Shown: positions 17,148 through 25,520 of the stretch, in pieces
Layout: each line of letters begins with the position of its first letter
Position numbering within the stretch: the stretch's first letter is position 1
Assembly (NCBI RefSeq): GCF_004570845.1
Contig: NZ_SPQZ01000004.1
Span: 62,001 to 126,000, forward strand
Reading direction: 5' to 3'
From: Orlajensenia leifsoniae
GTDB taxonomy: Bacteria > Actinomycetota > Actinomycetes > Actinomycetales > Microbacteriaceae
Length of the DNA stretch: 64,000 bases
Translations under genes and position numbers: made by a program
Notes under the pieces: generated by a model
Told to the model about the DNA's origin: nothing
The model's input: the letters and a program-made list of their open reading frames with translations, nothing else
The model's database searches: none

Positions 17148-18647
17148 ATGAGACGCAGAACCTTCCTCATCGCAGCCGTCGGCGCACTCGGCACATCGGT
17201 GCTCGCCGCCTGCACTCCGCAGCCTCGACCGACCCGGTCGCCGTCGCCGACCCCGTCGCCGACCGCGACGACCCAGCCTCCGGCATCCGCCGTTCCGCAG
17301 CCGGCGTCGATGCTGCGATCGCGGTGGAGCGTCGATCCGTTCGCCCTCGGTGCTGCGAGCTTCGCCGCCGTCGGAGCCACGAGCGCGAGCCGCGACGACC
17401 TCGCCGCAGCCGTGGACGATCGCGTCTTCTTCGCCGGCGAGGCGACGTCGCGCGACGCCCCGGGGACTGTGAGCGGTGCCATCGACTCGGGCTCGCGTGC
17501 CGCCGACGAGGTGATCTCGGCCTCCGACGGTTCCGAGCGCATCGGGGTGATCGGTGCCGGAGTCGCCGGCCTCACCGCAGCCAGGGCCCTGCTCGATGCC
17601 GGCTACGACGTCGTCGTGGTCGAGGCCCGCGACCGGGTGGGCGGACGCATCGACGCGCGCACCGGCGGCTCCTGGCCTCTCACCGTCGACCTCGGGCCGA
17701 CGATGATCGCCGACGGCGACGAGGCACTGCACTCCGCCGTCGTGGCCGCGGGCGGAGACGTCGTCTCCTTCGGTCGAGCCGACGAGGTGCGCACGGCGGC
17801 CGGAACGGCTGTCGCCGTGTCAGGTGTCGGGGCTGCGGCCGTGGCCGACGCCGTGGAGTGGTCGTCGCAGCAGCCGCACGACGTTCCGCTGTCGTTCGCC
17901 ATCGGGCAGTCGGAAGCCGGCGCATTGTCGACCACCCCCGATGAGGCCGGGGTGTCGGATGCCGACTGGTTGAGCCACCAGCTGGACTCGGTCGTGCAGC
18001 CGAGGACCAGCGCCACGGATGAGCGGCTCTCGGCCTGGAACGGCGGGGCCACCACTCCCGGGGACGGCGTGGGCGGCGCCATTCCGCTGGCCGGGTTCGG
18101 CACCCTCGCCGACGAGCTCGCCGACGGCGTCGACGTGCTGCTGCGCAGCGTCGTGACGCGGGTCGTCACCCGCAACGACAAGGTCAGCCTGCGCCTGCGC
18201 ACGGGCGAGTCGCTCACGGTCGACCGCGTGATCGTGACCCTGCCACTGGGAGTGCTCAAGTCGGGATCCGTCGTGTTCGAGCCGGAACTGCCGCTGCCCA
18301 AGGCGCGAGCCGTGTCGATCCTCGGCATGGGCGACTCCGACCGCGTGTGGCTGCGCTTCGACGAGCCGTTCTGGAGCACCGACGCCACGGTCTGGTCGAC
18401 CATCGCCGCCGGGTCTCCTGTGGGGCTGTGGGTGAATCTTCTGCCGGACACGGGGTACCCGGTGCTCGTCGGCACCGTCGCCGCGGCTGAGGCCGCCCGC
18501 CTCGCCGCCATCGACGACGACGCGACGGTGCTCGCCGAGCTGCTGGCGAGCCTCGAGCCGTTCCTCGACGAGGCGAAGCGCGCTGACGCTGAGGGCACCG
18601 GCACCGCGACGCCCACCCCCACGCCGAGCGACGCCCAGTCCGGCTGA
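17148..18647 (+). CDS. Secreted flavin amine oxidase with circularly permuted domain
   Basis: A 499-residue lipoprotein. MRRRTFLIAAVG is a Tat-like signal and LAAC (Cys22) the lipobox, followed by a Pro/Ser/Thr linker to residue 54. Residues 58-122 (SRWSVDPFALGAASFAAVGA, then DRVFFAGEATSRDAPGTVSG) are the segment that normally ends monoamine oxidases. Residues 131-167 hold the usual N-terminal FAD motif (RIGVIGAGVAGLTAARALL, E159, RVGGR), and the substrate domain follows. All parts of the fold appear present, in permuted order. It is likely an extracellular FAD-dependent amine oxidase, though activity is unproven. A GTG at 17097 is an alternative start. Confidence 0.82.
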   Translation: MRRRTFLIAAVGALGTSVLAACTPQPRPTRSPSPTPSPTATTQPPASAVPQPASMLRSRWSVDPFALGAASFAAVGATSASRDDLAAAVDDRVFFAGEATSRDAPGTVSGAIDSGSRAADEVISASDGSERIGVIGAGVAGLTAARALLDAGYDVVVVEARDRVGGRIDARTGGSWPLTVDLGPTMIADGDEALHSAVVAAGGDVVSFGRADEVRTAAGTAVAVSGVGAAAVADAVEWSSQQPHDVPLSFAIGQSEAGALSTTPDEAGVSDADWLSHQLDSVVQPRTSATDERLSAWNGGATTPGDGVGGAIPLAGFGTLADELADGVDVLLRSVVTRVVTRNDKVSLRLRTGESLTVDRVIVTLPLGVLKSGSVVFEPELPLPKARAVSILGMGDSDRVWLRFDEPFWSTDATVWSTIAAGSPVGLWVNLLPDTGYPVLVGTVAAAEAARLAAIDDDATVLAELLASLEPFLDEAKRADAEGTGTATPTPTPSDAQSG

Positions 18648-18659
18648 CGACCGCCGTCC

Positions 18660-19439
18660 CTAACCCGTCTCGACGCGCTCGCTTCGCTCCTGTGCCATCG
18701 ACGAGCGGGGAGCGCTGAGGACGGTGGAGCTGGGGCCGGACGCGTGCGCGTCGGGCGAATGCAGCATCCGTGCCCGACTCAAGCCGACGAAGGTGGCCAC
18801 GAACCCCAGGATGACGGCGAGGATGCCGGCGCAGTAGGCGACGATGACCGCCGGCCCGCTCACCTGCGACGGGTCGAGGAAGAAGTACGGGTACCAGCCG
18901 ACAGCATCGCCGCGGAACAGGGTGAAGATGAGCCAGATCACCGGGAACGGCACGGCCCAGGCGAGGGCGATCCACGGGACGGCCGGCGCGCGCGGGCCGA
19001 GGAAGCGGCCGACCAGCCAGTCGACGAGCAGTACCGCCGGAAGGATGAAGTGCAGCAGCTGATCCGACCACGGGATGACGATCTGGTAGGTGCGTGTCGA
19101 GGAGAAGGCGGCGAGCAGGCCGAAGACGATGCCGGACAGCACGACGTAGACGAGCACGATCGTGCGCGTCGTGAGCAGCGCGACGGACTCGCTGCGTCCG
19201 CTCAGCAGCACGAGGCCGCCGGCGAGGGTGACGACCACGGCGATCATGGCCGACTGGATGGTGAAGTATCCGAAGAAGTTGGCGACACCGAAGGAGCTGA
19301 AGCCGAGCACGTAGCGGAAGTTTCCGATGAGGGCGATGATCTCGGCCGCCACCACGGCGATGCGCACCCAGCCCAGCACGACGGCGACTCGAGCCTCGCG
19401 GAGCCCCGGCCGCTGGGCCGGGTCATCACGCACGCGCAT
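18660..19439 (-). CDS. Pr6Pr-type six-helix membrane protein
   Basis: A 259-residue integral membrane protein with six hydrophobic segments between residues 20 and 225. The motif GWYPYFFLDPSQ matches the family and the paralogue at 15764-16984. It is convergent with the amine oxidase gene, 12 bases apart. The last residues (SSMAQERSERVETG) are encoded by a divergent copy of the repeat found at 58222 and 59800. Biochemical role unknown. The ATG start lies at 19439. Confidence 0.82.
   Translation of the reverse strand: MRVRDDPAQRPGLREARVAVVLGWVRIAVVAAEIIALIGNFRYVLGFSSFGVANFFGYFTIQSAMIAVVVTLAGGLVLLSGRSESVALLTTRTIVLVYVVLSGIVFGLLAAFSSTRTYQIVIPWSDQLLHFILPAVLLVDWLVGRFLGPRAPAVPWIALAWAVPFPVIWLIFTLFRGDAVGWYPYFFLDPSQVSGPAVIVAYCAGILAVILGFVATFVGLSRARMLHSPDAHASGPSSTVLSAPRSSMAQERSERVETG
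18670..18696. repeat. Divergent third copy of the 42-base repeat
   Basis: Matches, in reverse orientation, 27 bases of the elements at 58222-58263 and 59800-59841 with two mismatches. It lies inside the 3' end of the membrane-protein gene and so encodes its C-terminus. Confidence 0.6.
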
Positions 19440-19503
19440 AGGAGAACGCTACGCCAGGGTGTCTGGGCGAGGGGCGAGCGCGACTCCGGCCGGAGCCCCC
19501 GGA

Positions 19504-20808
19504 TCAGACGGCGGCGGCCCGTGATCGCGCTGCCCGGCGGGCGATCGCGTCGGTGCCGAAGGCGGCGAGCAGGAACATGACCGCGAGTCCGGCCCAGCCG
19601 GCGAAGCCGTGCGCGAGCGCCGCCGTGACCACGAGAGGCGCCAGCATCGATCCGACCGAGAACGCCATCGAGAACACTCCCTGGTAGGCGCCCGGAACGG
19701 CAGGATCGGCCAGTTCGAAGCTCAGCCCCCATCCGCCGGCCTGCGAGAGCACCTCGGCGAAGGCGTGCGCGAGAGCCGCGACGAGCAGCAGCAGGACCGC
19801 CGCGATGACGCCCGTTCCGGATGCCGCGAAGTAGAGCAGGCACGCCGCGGCCATGATGACGCCGGCCCACGCCGTGACGACCCCGGCGCGCCGGATGTCG
19901 TGGGTGCCTCGCGACAACGGCACCTGGAAGATGATGACGACGATCGTGTTGAGGATGAGCACCGCCGCGACCAGGGCCGTCGGAGCATTCGTGTCGTGGG
20001 CGATCCAGAGCGGGACCCCCACCTCGGCGAGACCGAACTGGATGCCGAAGACCGCGCTGAGGGCCGAGAGCGCGAGGTAGCGGGGGTTCCGCCACGGGGA
20101 GCGCTTGCGCCGGTCGGCCGTGATCGCGGCCCGAGCACTGGTGTCGACGCCGATCTCGCGCGGCGGGGCGTCGACGCTCGCCGGCAGACGCAGCAGCAGG
20201 GAGCAGCCGAGCAGGTAGACCACGCCGGCCCCGACGAGGATTCCGCGGAAGGCATCGGCCGTGCCCACGAGCAGCGCGAGTCCGCCGAGGGCGGAGCCGA
20301 CCGCGATGGCGATGTTCGTGACCGTGCGCAGCACTGCGCGGGCGTTGACCCGGGCGGCGCCGGTGAAGGCCCGCGCGATGATCGCCATGCGGGTCGCGTT
20401 GGCCGCGGAGTCGGCGGCTCCCACGACGCAGGCGATGAGCAGCGCCGAGGCGAATGACGTGGCGTACACGTACCCGATGAGGCCGAGACCGCTGAGTGCC
20501 GAGAAGCCGAGCAGCAGCCGCCTCGCGCTGAACCTGTCGGCGAGCTGGCCGCCGAGGAGGGACGCCCCGACGCCGACGGCACTCGAGGCGGCCAGCACCA
20601 GCGCGACCTCGGTCGCGGAGAGACCCACGACGAGCGTGAAGTAGAGCACCGTCACGGTCAGGAAGATGCCGCGACCGACCCGGCCGATGAGGGTCGACAG
20701 CACGAGCACGCGCAGAACGGGGTCGGAGATCGAGGCGGCGATGCGCTGCGCCGGGCTGGGGCGCGTGGGGGAGGGGGCTGCATCCGTTTCGATCACGAGA
20801 TCGATCAT
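19504..20808 (-). CDS. MFS transporter
   Basis: A 434-residue, 12-helix major facilitator. The loop 2-3 motif GGQLADRFSARRLLLG is characteristic, and two six-helix halves are separated by a basic loop near residue 225 (ADRRKRSPWRNP). It is probably a proton-driven drug or metabolite exporter; substrate unknown. It is divergent from an ArsR-type regulator with a palindrome in the 44-base spacer, so transcription is likely repressed by that neighbour. Confidence 0.9.
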   Translation of the reverse strand: MIDLVIETDAAPSPTRPSPAQRIAASISDPVLRVLVLSTLIGRVGRGIFLTVTVLYFTLVVGLSATEVALVLAASSAVGVGASLLGGQLADRFSARRLLLGFSALSGLGLIGYVYATSFASALLIACVVGAADSAANATRMAIIARAFTGAARVNARAVLRTVTNIAIAVGSALGGLALLVGTADAFRGILVGAGVVYLLGCSLLLRLPASVDAPPREIGVDTSARAAITADRRKRSPWRNPRYLALSALSAVFGIQFGLAEVGVPLWIAHDTNAPTALVAAVLILNTIVVIIFQVPLSRGTHDIRRAGVVTAWAGVIMAAACLLYFAASGTGVIAAVLLLLVAALAHAFAEVLSQAGGWGLSFELADPAVPGAYQGVFSMAFSVGSMLAPLVVTAALAHGFAGWAGLAVMFLLAAFGTDAIARRAARSRAAAV

Positions 20809-20835
20809 GGCTGGCGAAAGGGATGCCCCACAGTG

Positions 20836-20854
20836 ATGTAGCGTTCTGCTACAT
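20836..20854. promoter_or_regulatory. ArsR-type operator between transporter and regulator genes
   Basis: Perfect inverted repeat ATGTAGC-gttct-GCTACAT, with a further half-site GCTACA at 20858-20863 (7 bp later). It fills the spacer between the divergent MFS and regulator genes and overlaps the first base pairs of the preferred regulator start, as expected for an autorepressor. Confidence 0.65.
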
Positions 20855-21839
20855 GTTGCGCTACAGGCTGACCGACTCGGACTTCGGTGGCGTGCACTTC
20901 GGGTTGTCCCCGCTCTGCGAGCTCGGCCTGTCTCTGCGGGCGATTAAGGACCCCTCGTTGTTCCCGTTGCAGTTGCCGTGGCTGCGCCGCACCGAGGAGG
21001 CCCGCAGCCGGGTGGATCTCGAGACCCTGTTCGCGCTCATCGACGACAGGCTCTGGACGCCCGACTTCCTGAACCCTCGACCCGCCTCGCCCCTCACGCG
21101 CATCGACGACGAGTTCCAGACGTTGGCGCGTATCCGCACCTCGACCTTCCATCGCGATCTCGAGGCCGTGCACGGGCGCATCCCGGATGCTCTCTCCGGC
21201 CCGCCCCGCGAAGCCGTCGCACGGATGATGCGGGCACTCCAGCAGCTCTGGGACGAGTGCTTCGCCCCGTACTGGCCACGGATGCGTGCTGTGCTCGAGG
21301 CCGACGTCACCTATCGCGGTCGGCTGATCGCACAGTCGGGGCTGGCGGCGATGCTCAACGGGGTGTCGTCGACGGTGTCGTACGAGAAGGATGTCGTGTC
21401 GGTGCAGCTGCGCGATCCGGTCGATCGGGAGGTGGCGACCGGCGGTCTCGGGCTCACGCTGGTTCCGACCATGTTCACGAGGCGGGCATCGGCTCCGGTG
21501 GGCAGCGGGCCGCCCATGGTGATGTACCCGGCGCGCGGTCAGGGCGCCCTGTGGGAGACCGAGCGGGTGCCCAACCCGGCAGCGGTCGCCGCGATCGTGG
21601 GGCAGGCGCGCGCGAGCCTGCTCACGGCGCTCGCCGAGCCCGCGTCATCGACGGAGCTCGGGGTGCGGTTCGACGTGACGACCTCGGCGGTCAATCAGCA
21701 TCTCCGGGCGCTGAGGGATGCCGGGCTGGTGACCTCGACGCGCTACGGCCACAGCATGCTGTACTTCCGCAGCGAGCTGGGGACGGCGTTGCTCGCGGCG
21801 TCGACCGATGTGTCGTTGGTCAGCGGGGCTGGTTCTTGA
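20853..21839 (+). CDS. ArsR-type winged-helix regulator (DUF5937 plus HTH)
   Basis: A 328-residue regulator from the ATG at 20853 (MLRYRLTDSDFGGVHFG); an in-frame ATG at 20823 would put the operator inside the gene. The N-terminal 230 residues match the DUF5937 type domain that often precedes ArsR-like HTHs. The C-terminal winged helix reads SSTELGVRFDVTTSAVNQHL followed by RALRDAGLVTSTRYG. It probably represses the divergent MFS gene and itself. Its last 20 bases overlap the 3' end of the convergent photolyase gene. Confidence 0.85.
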   Translation: MLRYRLTDSDFGGVHFGLSPLCELGLSLRAIKDPSLFPLQLPWLRRTEEARSRVDLETLFALIDDRLWTPDFLNPRPASPLTRIDDEFQTLARIRTSTFHRDLEAVHGRIPDALSGPPREAVARMMRALQQLWDECFAPYWPRMRAVLEADVTYRGRLIAQSGLAAMLNGVSSTVSYEKDVVSVQLRDPVDREVATGGLGLTLVPTMFTRRASAPVGSGPPMVMYPARGQGALWETERVPNPAAVAAIVGQARASLLTALAEPASSTELGVRFDVTTSAVNQHLRALRDAGLVTSTRYGHSMLYFRSELGTALLAASTDVSLVSGAGS

Positions 21840-23211
21840 CCACGTCGTACGCGGCGAGGGCAGCCCGGCGGGTCTCGCCGAGATCGACGATCGGCTCGGG
21901 GTAGGCGTCGGTTCCGACCTCGGGAACCCAGTGCTTCACGTACTGGCCGTGACCGTCGAACTTCTTGGCCTGCAGTTCGGGATTGAAGACGCGGAAGTAG
22001 GGAGCGGCATCCGCCCCCGATCCGGCGACCCACTGCCAGTTGAACGGGTTGCTCGCCTCGTCGGCGTCGACGAGGGTGTCCCAGAACCACTGCTCGCCGA
22101 GCCGCCAGTCGATGAGCAGGTTCTTGGTGAGGAACGAGGCGACGACCATGCGGATGCGGTTGTGCATGGTGCCCGTAGTCCAGAGCTCGCGCATGCCGGC
22201 GTCGACGATGGGCAGCCCGGTGCGACCCTTCTGCCAGGCGACCAGAGCGCTCTCGTCGAGCGGCGGCCACGGGAAGGCGTCGAACTCGCGACGCCAGTTG
22301 ACCGTGGCGAGCTCGGGAGCGTGGAACAGCACGTGGTGGGTGAACTCGCGCCAGCCCAGCTCGGTCAGGAAGCGGGTCGTGCCCTCGGCTCCGGCACCGC
22401 CGAGCCCGGCCCGTGCCCGGGTCGCCCGCTCCCACACCGTGTACGGGCTGATCTCGCCGAAGCGCAGGTGCGGCGAGAGCCGCGACGTCGCTTCCTCGGC
22501 GGGGAAGTCGCGCTCGCCGGCGTAGGCGGCCAGCTTCGTGGCGAGGAAGTCGTCGAGGGCGGCGCTCGCCGCAGCCTCGCCGGGAGTCCAGGCCTCCCGC
22601 AGTCCGCCGGCCCAGTCGGGGTGCGTCGGTTCGAGGGTCCAGTCGTCGACGGCGTCGGATGCCGCAGCCCCGGCATAGCCCTCGATCGCCGTCGGTGCAG
22701 GCAGCGGGCCGCGTGGCGGCGGGGCGTCGCGGCAGGCCTTCCAGAACGGCGTGAACACGGAGTACGGATTCCCGGCTCCCGTGGTGATGGTCCACGGCTC
22801 GAACAGGAGCGACGCCGCGAAGCTCGCCACGTCGAGCCCGTCGGCTCGCAGCGTCGTCTTGAGCTCGGTGTCGATGGCGCGCGCGGCCCCGCCGTAGCGC
22901 CGGTTCCAGAACACGGCACCCGCCCCGGTCTCGGCCACGACGGCCGGTACCACCTCCGCGGCTGCTCCTCGGCGGAGCACGAGCGGCACGCCCAGCTCGG
23001 CGAGCGAGGTGCCGAGGGACTCGAGGCTCTGATGCAGCCACCACCGACTGGCCCCACCGAGCCCACGGATGCCGTCGGACACCTCGTCGAGGACGAAGAG
23101 CACGAGCACGGCGCCTCCGCGCTCGACGGCGGCGTTCAGCGCCGGGTTGTCCGCGATGCGCAGGTCGTCGCGCAGCCAGACGATGGCCGGAGCCTCGGGG
23201 GGATGCTGCAC
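21820..23211 (-). CDS. phrB: Deoxyribodipyrimidine photolyase
   Basis: A 463-residue light-dependent DNA repair enzyme. The N-terminal antenna domain begins IVWLRDDLRIADNPAL. The C-terminal FAD domain holds FLTELGWREFTHHVLF, WQKGRTGLPIVDAGMRELW, MHNRIRMVVASFLTKNLLI and FNPELQAKKFDGHGQYVKHW, all class I CPD photolyase hallmarks. The GTG at 23211 is preferred because GAGAGGA lies eight bases upstream and it places the first strand at the normal distance; ATGs at 23247 and 23262 are alternatives. Expressed opposite to the FHA operon. Confidence 0.93.
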   Translation of the reverse strand: MQHPPEAPAIVWLRDDLRIADNPALNAAVERGGAVLVLFVLDEVSDGIRGLGGASRWWLHQSLESLGTSLAELGVPLVLRRGAAAEVVPAVVAETGAGAVFWNRRYGGAARAIDTELKTTLRADGLDVASFAASLLFEPWTITTGAGNPYSVFTPFWKACRDAPPPRGPLPAPTAIEGYAGAAASDAVDDWTLEPTHPDWAGGLREAWTPGEAAASAALDDFLATKLAAYAGERDFPAEEATSRLSPHLRFGEISPYTVWERATRARAGLGGAGAEGTTRFLTELGWREFTHHVLFHAPELATVNWRREFDAFPWPPLDESALVAWQKGRTGLPIVDAGMRELWTTGTMHNRIRMVVASFLTKNLLIDWRLGEQWFWDTLVDADEASNPFNWQWVAGSGADAAPYFRVFNPELQAKKFDGHGQYVKHWVPEVGTDAYPEPIVDLGETRRAALAAYDVVKNQPR

Positions 23212-23275
23212 GGGTGACGTCCTCTCCTCGGGTCGACAGCGCCACATTCGCGACTCTCCCATTCTGCGCGTTCGA

Positions 23276-23281
23276 TAGGGT
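23276..23281 (+). promoter_or_regulatory. Possible -10 element giving a leaderless FHA transcript
   Basis: TAGGGT (fits TAnnnT) ends six bases before the GTG at 23288, so transcription could begin on the start codon itself. No convincing -35 or Shine-Dalgarno is visible. Confidence 0.4.
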
Positions 23282-23287
23282 CGAATC

Positions 23288-24325
23288 GTGTTCGAGTACT
23301 CCTCAGTTGGCGGCGACGGCGGATCCGGTCTCGGCATCGTGACCGACCGGTTCATCTGCCTGCTCGGGCCCGAGGCGGATTCCGAACTGGGTGCCGGCGT
23401 CTACGCGCTGCTCGACGACGACGAGACCCATCTCGCCGATGCGCTCGACGTGCTGATCGGCGAGCACCCCGATCTCTCCTTCGCGATCGTCGAGGTCATC
23501 GATCCGGCCGAGCGCACCTTCCACGTCGCCGTGAGCGGTGACGTGGACGTGACCATGACGGGCACCTCGTCGACGCGGTTCAGCGGCCCTCCGGGTGCGG
23601 CGTGGATCATCGGCGAGGCCATCGGCGTCGACAGGCTCCGCCTCGCCCTCGACGCCCGCGACGGCGTCGATTGCCTGCCCGTGCGCGACGGCGTCGTGCG
23701 CACCTCGATGATCGGCGTCGCCGAGCGGCCGGTGGCGCTCGCCCGCGCGTCGGCCGCGCACCTGCACACGCGGCCCATCCGTCTGCCGGCGGCTCCCACC
23801 CGCATCGACCTGGAGCGTGCGGCGAAGACGGATGCCGCGAAGACGGATGCCGCCAAGACGGATGCCGCCAAGACGGATGCCGCGAGGTCGGCCCCGGAAC
23901 CGGCCGCGGCGCCAACCCGGGAACCCGAGCCGGCCCCGCCGCTCGAGCCCGGGGCATCCGTCACCCCGGAGCCTCCCGTCGCGTCGGTTCCCGGCCCGGG
24001 CTGGACCCTGGTGCTCCCCGACGGGACCCCCGTCGCGCCGCCGGTGATCTTCGGCCGTCGTCCATGGAAGGACGGCCCGTCCGGCGCCATGCACATCGTC
24101 GTTCCGTCGCCCGGTCGCGAGATCTCGGGGGTGCACATAGAGGTCGATCTCGATGGGGCAGTGCTCACCGCCCACGACCTCGATTCGACCAATGGAACCG
24201 TCGTCTACGCGCGCTCCCGACCGCCCCGTCTGCTCCACGATGGGGGGAGGATGGCGCTGTCCCCCGGAGATATACTCGATTTGGGGGATTCCTACCGTGT
24301 TGCCGTCCAGGGGCGTTCGACGTAG
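23288..24325 (+). CDS. FHA-domain protein (first gene of the signalling operon)
   Basis: A 345-residue protein. The N-terminal 150 residues form an unassigned domain. A Pro/Ala-rich linker contains four copies of AKTDA. The C-terminal FHA domain shows FGRRPW, REISGVHIEVDLDG and LTAHDLDSTNGTVVYA; the usual Ser-x-x-His phosphothreonine site is SGVH. It likely reads phosphothreonine produced by the kinase encoded 61 bases downstream. Start is GTG 23288, probably leaderless. Confidence 0.85.
   Translation: MFEYSSVGGDGGSGLGIVTDRFICLLGPEADSELGAGVYALLDDDETHLADALDVLIGEHPDLSFAIVEVIDPAERTFHVAVSGDVDVTMTGTSSTRFSGPPGAAWIIGEAIGVDRLRLALDARDGVDCLPVRDGVVRTSMIGVAERPVALARASAAHLHTRPIRLPAAPTRIDLERAAKTDAAKTDAAKTDAAKTDAARSAPEPAAAPTREPEPAPPLEPGASVTPEPPVASVPGPGWTLVLPDGTPVAPPVIFGRRPWKDGPSGAMHIVVPSPGREISGVHIEVDLDGAVLTAHDLDSTNGTVVYARSRPPRLLHDGGRMALSPGDILDLGDSYRVAVQGRST
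23822..23881 (+). repeat. Four tandem 15-base units inside the FHA gene
   Basis: Units GCSAAGACGGATGCC repeated four times without interruption, the third position alternating G,G,C,C. They encode the AKTDA linker repeats. Each contains the GGATGC word common across the window. Copy number may vary between strains. Confidence 0.9.
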
Positions 24326-24348
24326 AGTCCGCCTCGAGCACGTCGGGA

Positions 24349-24371
24349 CTGTCAGCAGCCCGAGCTGACAG
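24349..24371 (+). promoter_or_regulatory. mRNA hairpin just upstream of the kinase ribosome site
   Basis: Perfect stem CTGTCAGC / GCTGACAG with a seven-base loop, ending one base before GAAAGG, the kinase Shine-Dalgarno. An alternative pairing TCGGG/CCCGA overlaps it. This could tune kinase translation or stop part of the upstream transcripts; inferred from sequence only. Confidence 0.45.
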
Positions 24372-24386
24372 AAAGGCGATCCACAC

Positions 24387-25520
24387 GTGGCCAGACGGGT
24401 GTCATCACCGCCGGTCATCGGGGGCTACAGCTATGTGCGCCCGCTCGGATCCGGTGGCTTCGCCGACGTCTTCCTCTACGAGCAGGACATGCCCCGCCGT
24501 GTGTCCGCCGTCAAGGTGCTGTTCGCCGACGCCCTGAATCCCGAGGTGCGCCGCGCCTTCAACGTCGAGGCCGACATCATGGCCAAGCTGTCGGCGCATC
24601 CGGCCATCGTCACCATCTACCAGGCCTCCATCTCGGCCGACGGGCGCCCCTACTTCGCCATGGAGTACTGCCCCGACACCATGAGCGCCCGCTACAAGAA
24701 GGAGCCGCTCGACATCGTCGAGGTGCTCGACACGGGCGTGCGCATCGCCGGGGCCTTGGAGACGGCGCACCGGGCCGGCCTGCTGCACCGCGACATCAAG
24801 CCGTCGAACGTGCTCATCAACGCCCTCGGCTCCCCGGTGCTCGCCGACTTCGGCATCGCGGCAGCGGTGTCGGCCGACGACGGGGTTCCCGAGATCTTCG
24901 CCATGTCGATCCCGTGGAGCGCACCCGAGGTGCTGCAGGAGCGTGTGTCGGGCTCGGTGCCCAGCGAGATCTGGAGCCTCGGCGCCACCCTCTACACCCT
25001 GCTCGCCGGCCGCAGCCCGTTCGAGGCGTCGACACGGGAGAAGAACACGCGAGAGCAGCTGGTGCGACGCATCACGGCGGCGCGGTACACGGCACTGCCG
25101 GTCGACGGCCTCCCGCCGCGCATCGACGAGATCCTGTCCAAGGCCATGCACCGCGACCCGGCCAAGCGCTTCGCCACGATGGCCGAGTTCGCCGAACAGC
25201 TGCGCTGGGCGCAGTACGAGCTCGGCATCCCGTCGACGTCGTTCGACGTCGCCAGCCCCGAGTGGGCGGCCGCGTCGCCCATCCGCTTCAAGGACACCCG
25301 CCAGCGCGGCCCCGTCGTCACCACGGTCGAGAAGTACTCGCGCCGCGCAGCTCGCGCGATGCGCCAGGGCGATGGCGGCGGCGCCGTCGATCGCGATGGC
25401 ATCCCCGTGGCCGCCACCCAGCCCTCCGCTCTGCGCGCAGGCTTGGTCGGCGCCGGCATCGGTGCCGGCCTCCTCGCCGTCGCCGGCGTGGCAGCCCTCT
25501 TTCTCACCGGGGCGCTGTGA
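24387..25520 (+). CDS. Serine/threonine protein kinase, tail-anchored
   Basis: A 377-residue Hanks-type kinase. All catalytic elements are present: Gly loop LGSGGFADVF (20-29), Lys43 (SAVKVL), HRDIKPSNVL with Asp136, DFG at 154-156, and SAPE. Unlike PknB it has no PASTA domains; a cytoplasmic basic linker (about 300-350) leads to a single C-terminal membrane helix (GLVGAGIGAGLLAVAGVAAL). Likely targets are the FHA partners and the Thr-motif protein in this operon (inference). It overlaps the next start by one base (TGATG). Homologue by position of bifidobacterial pkb2. Confidence 0.93.
   Translation: MARRVSSPPVIGGYSYVRPLGSGGFADVFLYEQDMPRRVSAVKVLFADALNPEVRRAFNVEADIMAKLSAHPAIVTIYQASISADGRPYFAMEYCPDTMSARYKKEPLDIVEVLDTGVRIAGALETAHRAGLLHRDIKPSNVLINALGSPVLADFGIAAAVSADDGVPEIFAMSIPWSAPEVLQERVSGSVPSEIWSLGATLYTLLAGRSPFEASTREKNTREQLVRRITAARYTALPVDGLPPRIDEILSKAMHRDPAKRFATMAEFAEQLRWAQYELGIPSTSFDVASPEWAAASPIRFKDTRQRGPVVTTVEKYSRRAARAMRQGDGGGAVDRDGIPVAATQPSALRAGLVGAGIGAGLLAVAGVAALFLTGAL

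Noticed and set aside
23247-23355. Earlier starts for the photolyase
   Set aside because: Starts beyond 23288 would run into the opposing FHA gene, and none matches the spacing of GAGAGGA to GTG 23211.
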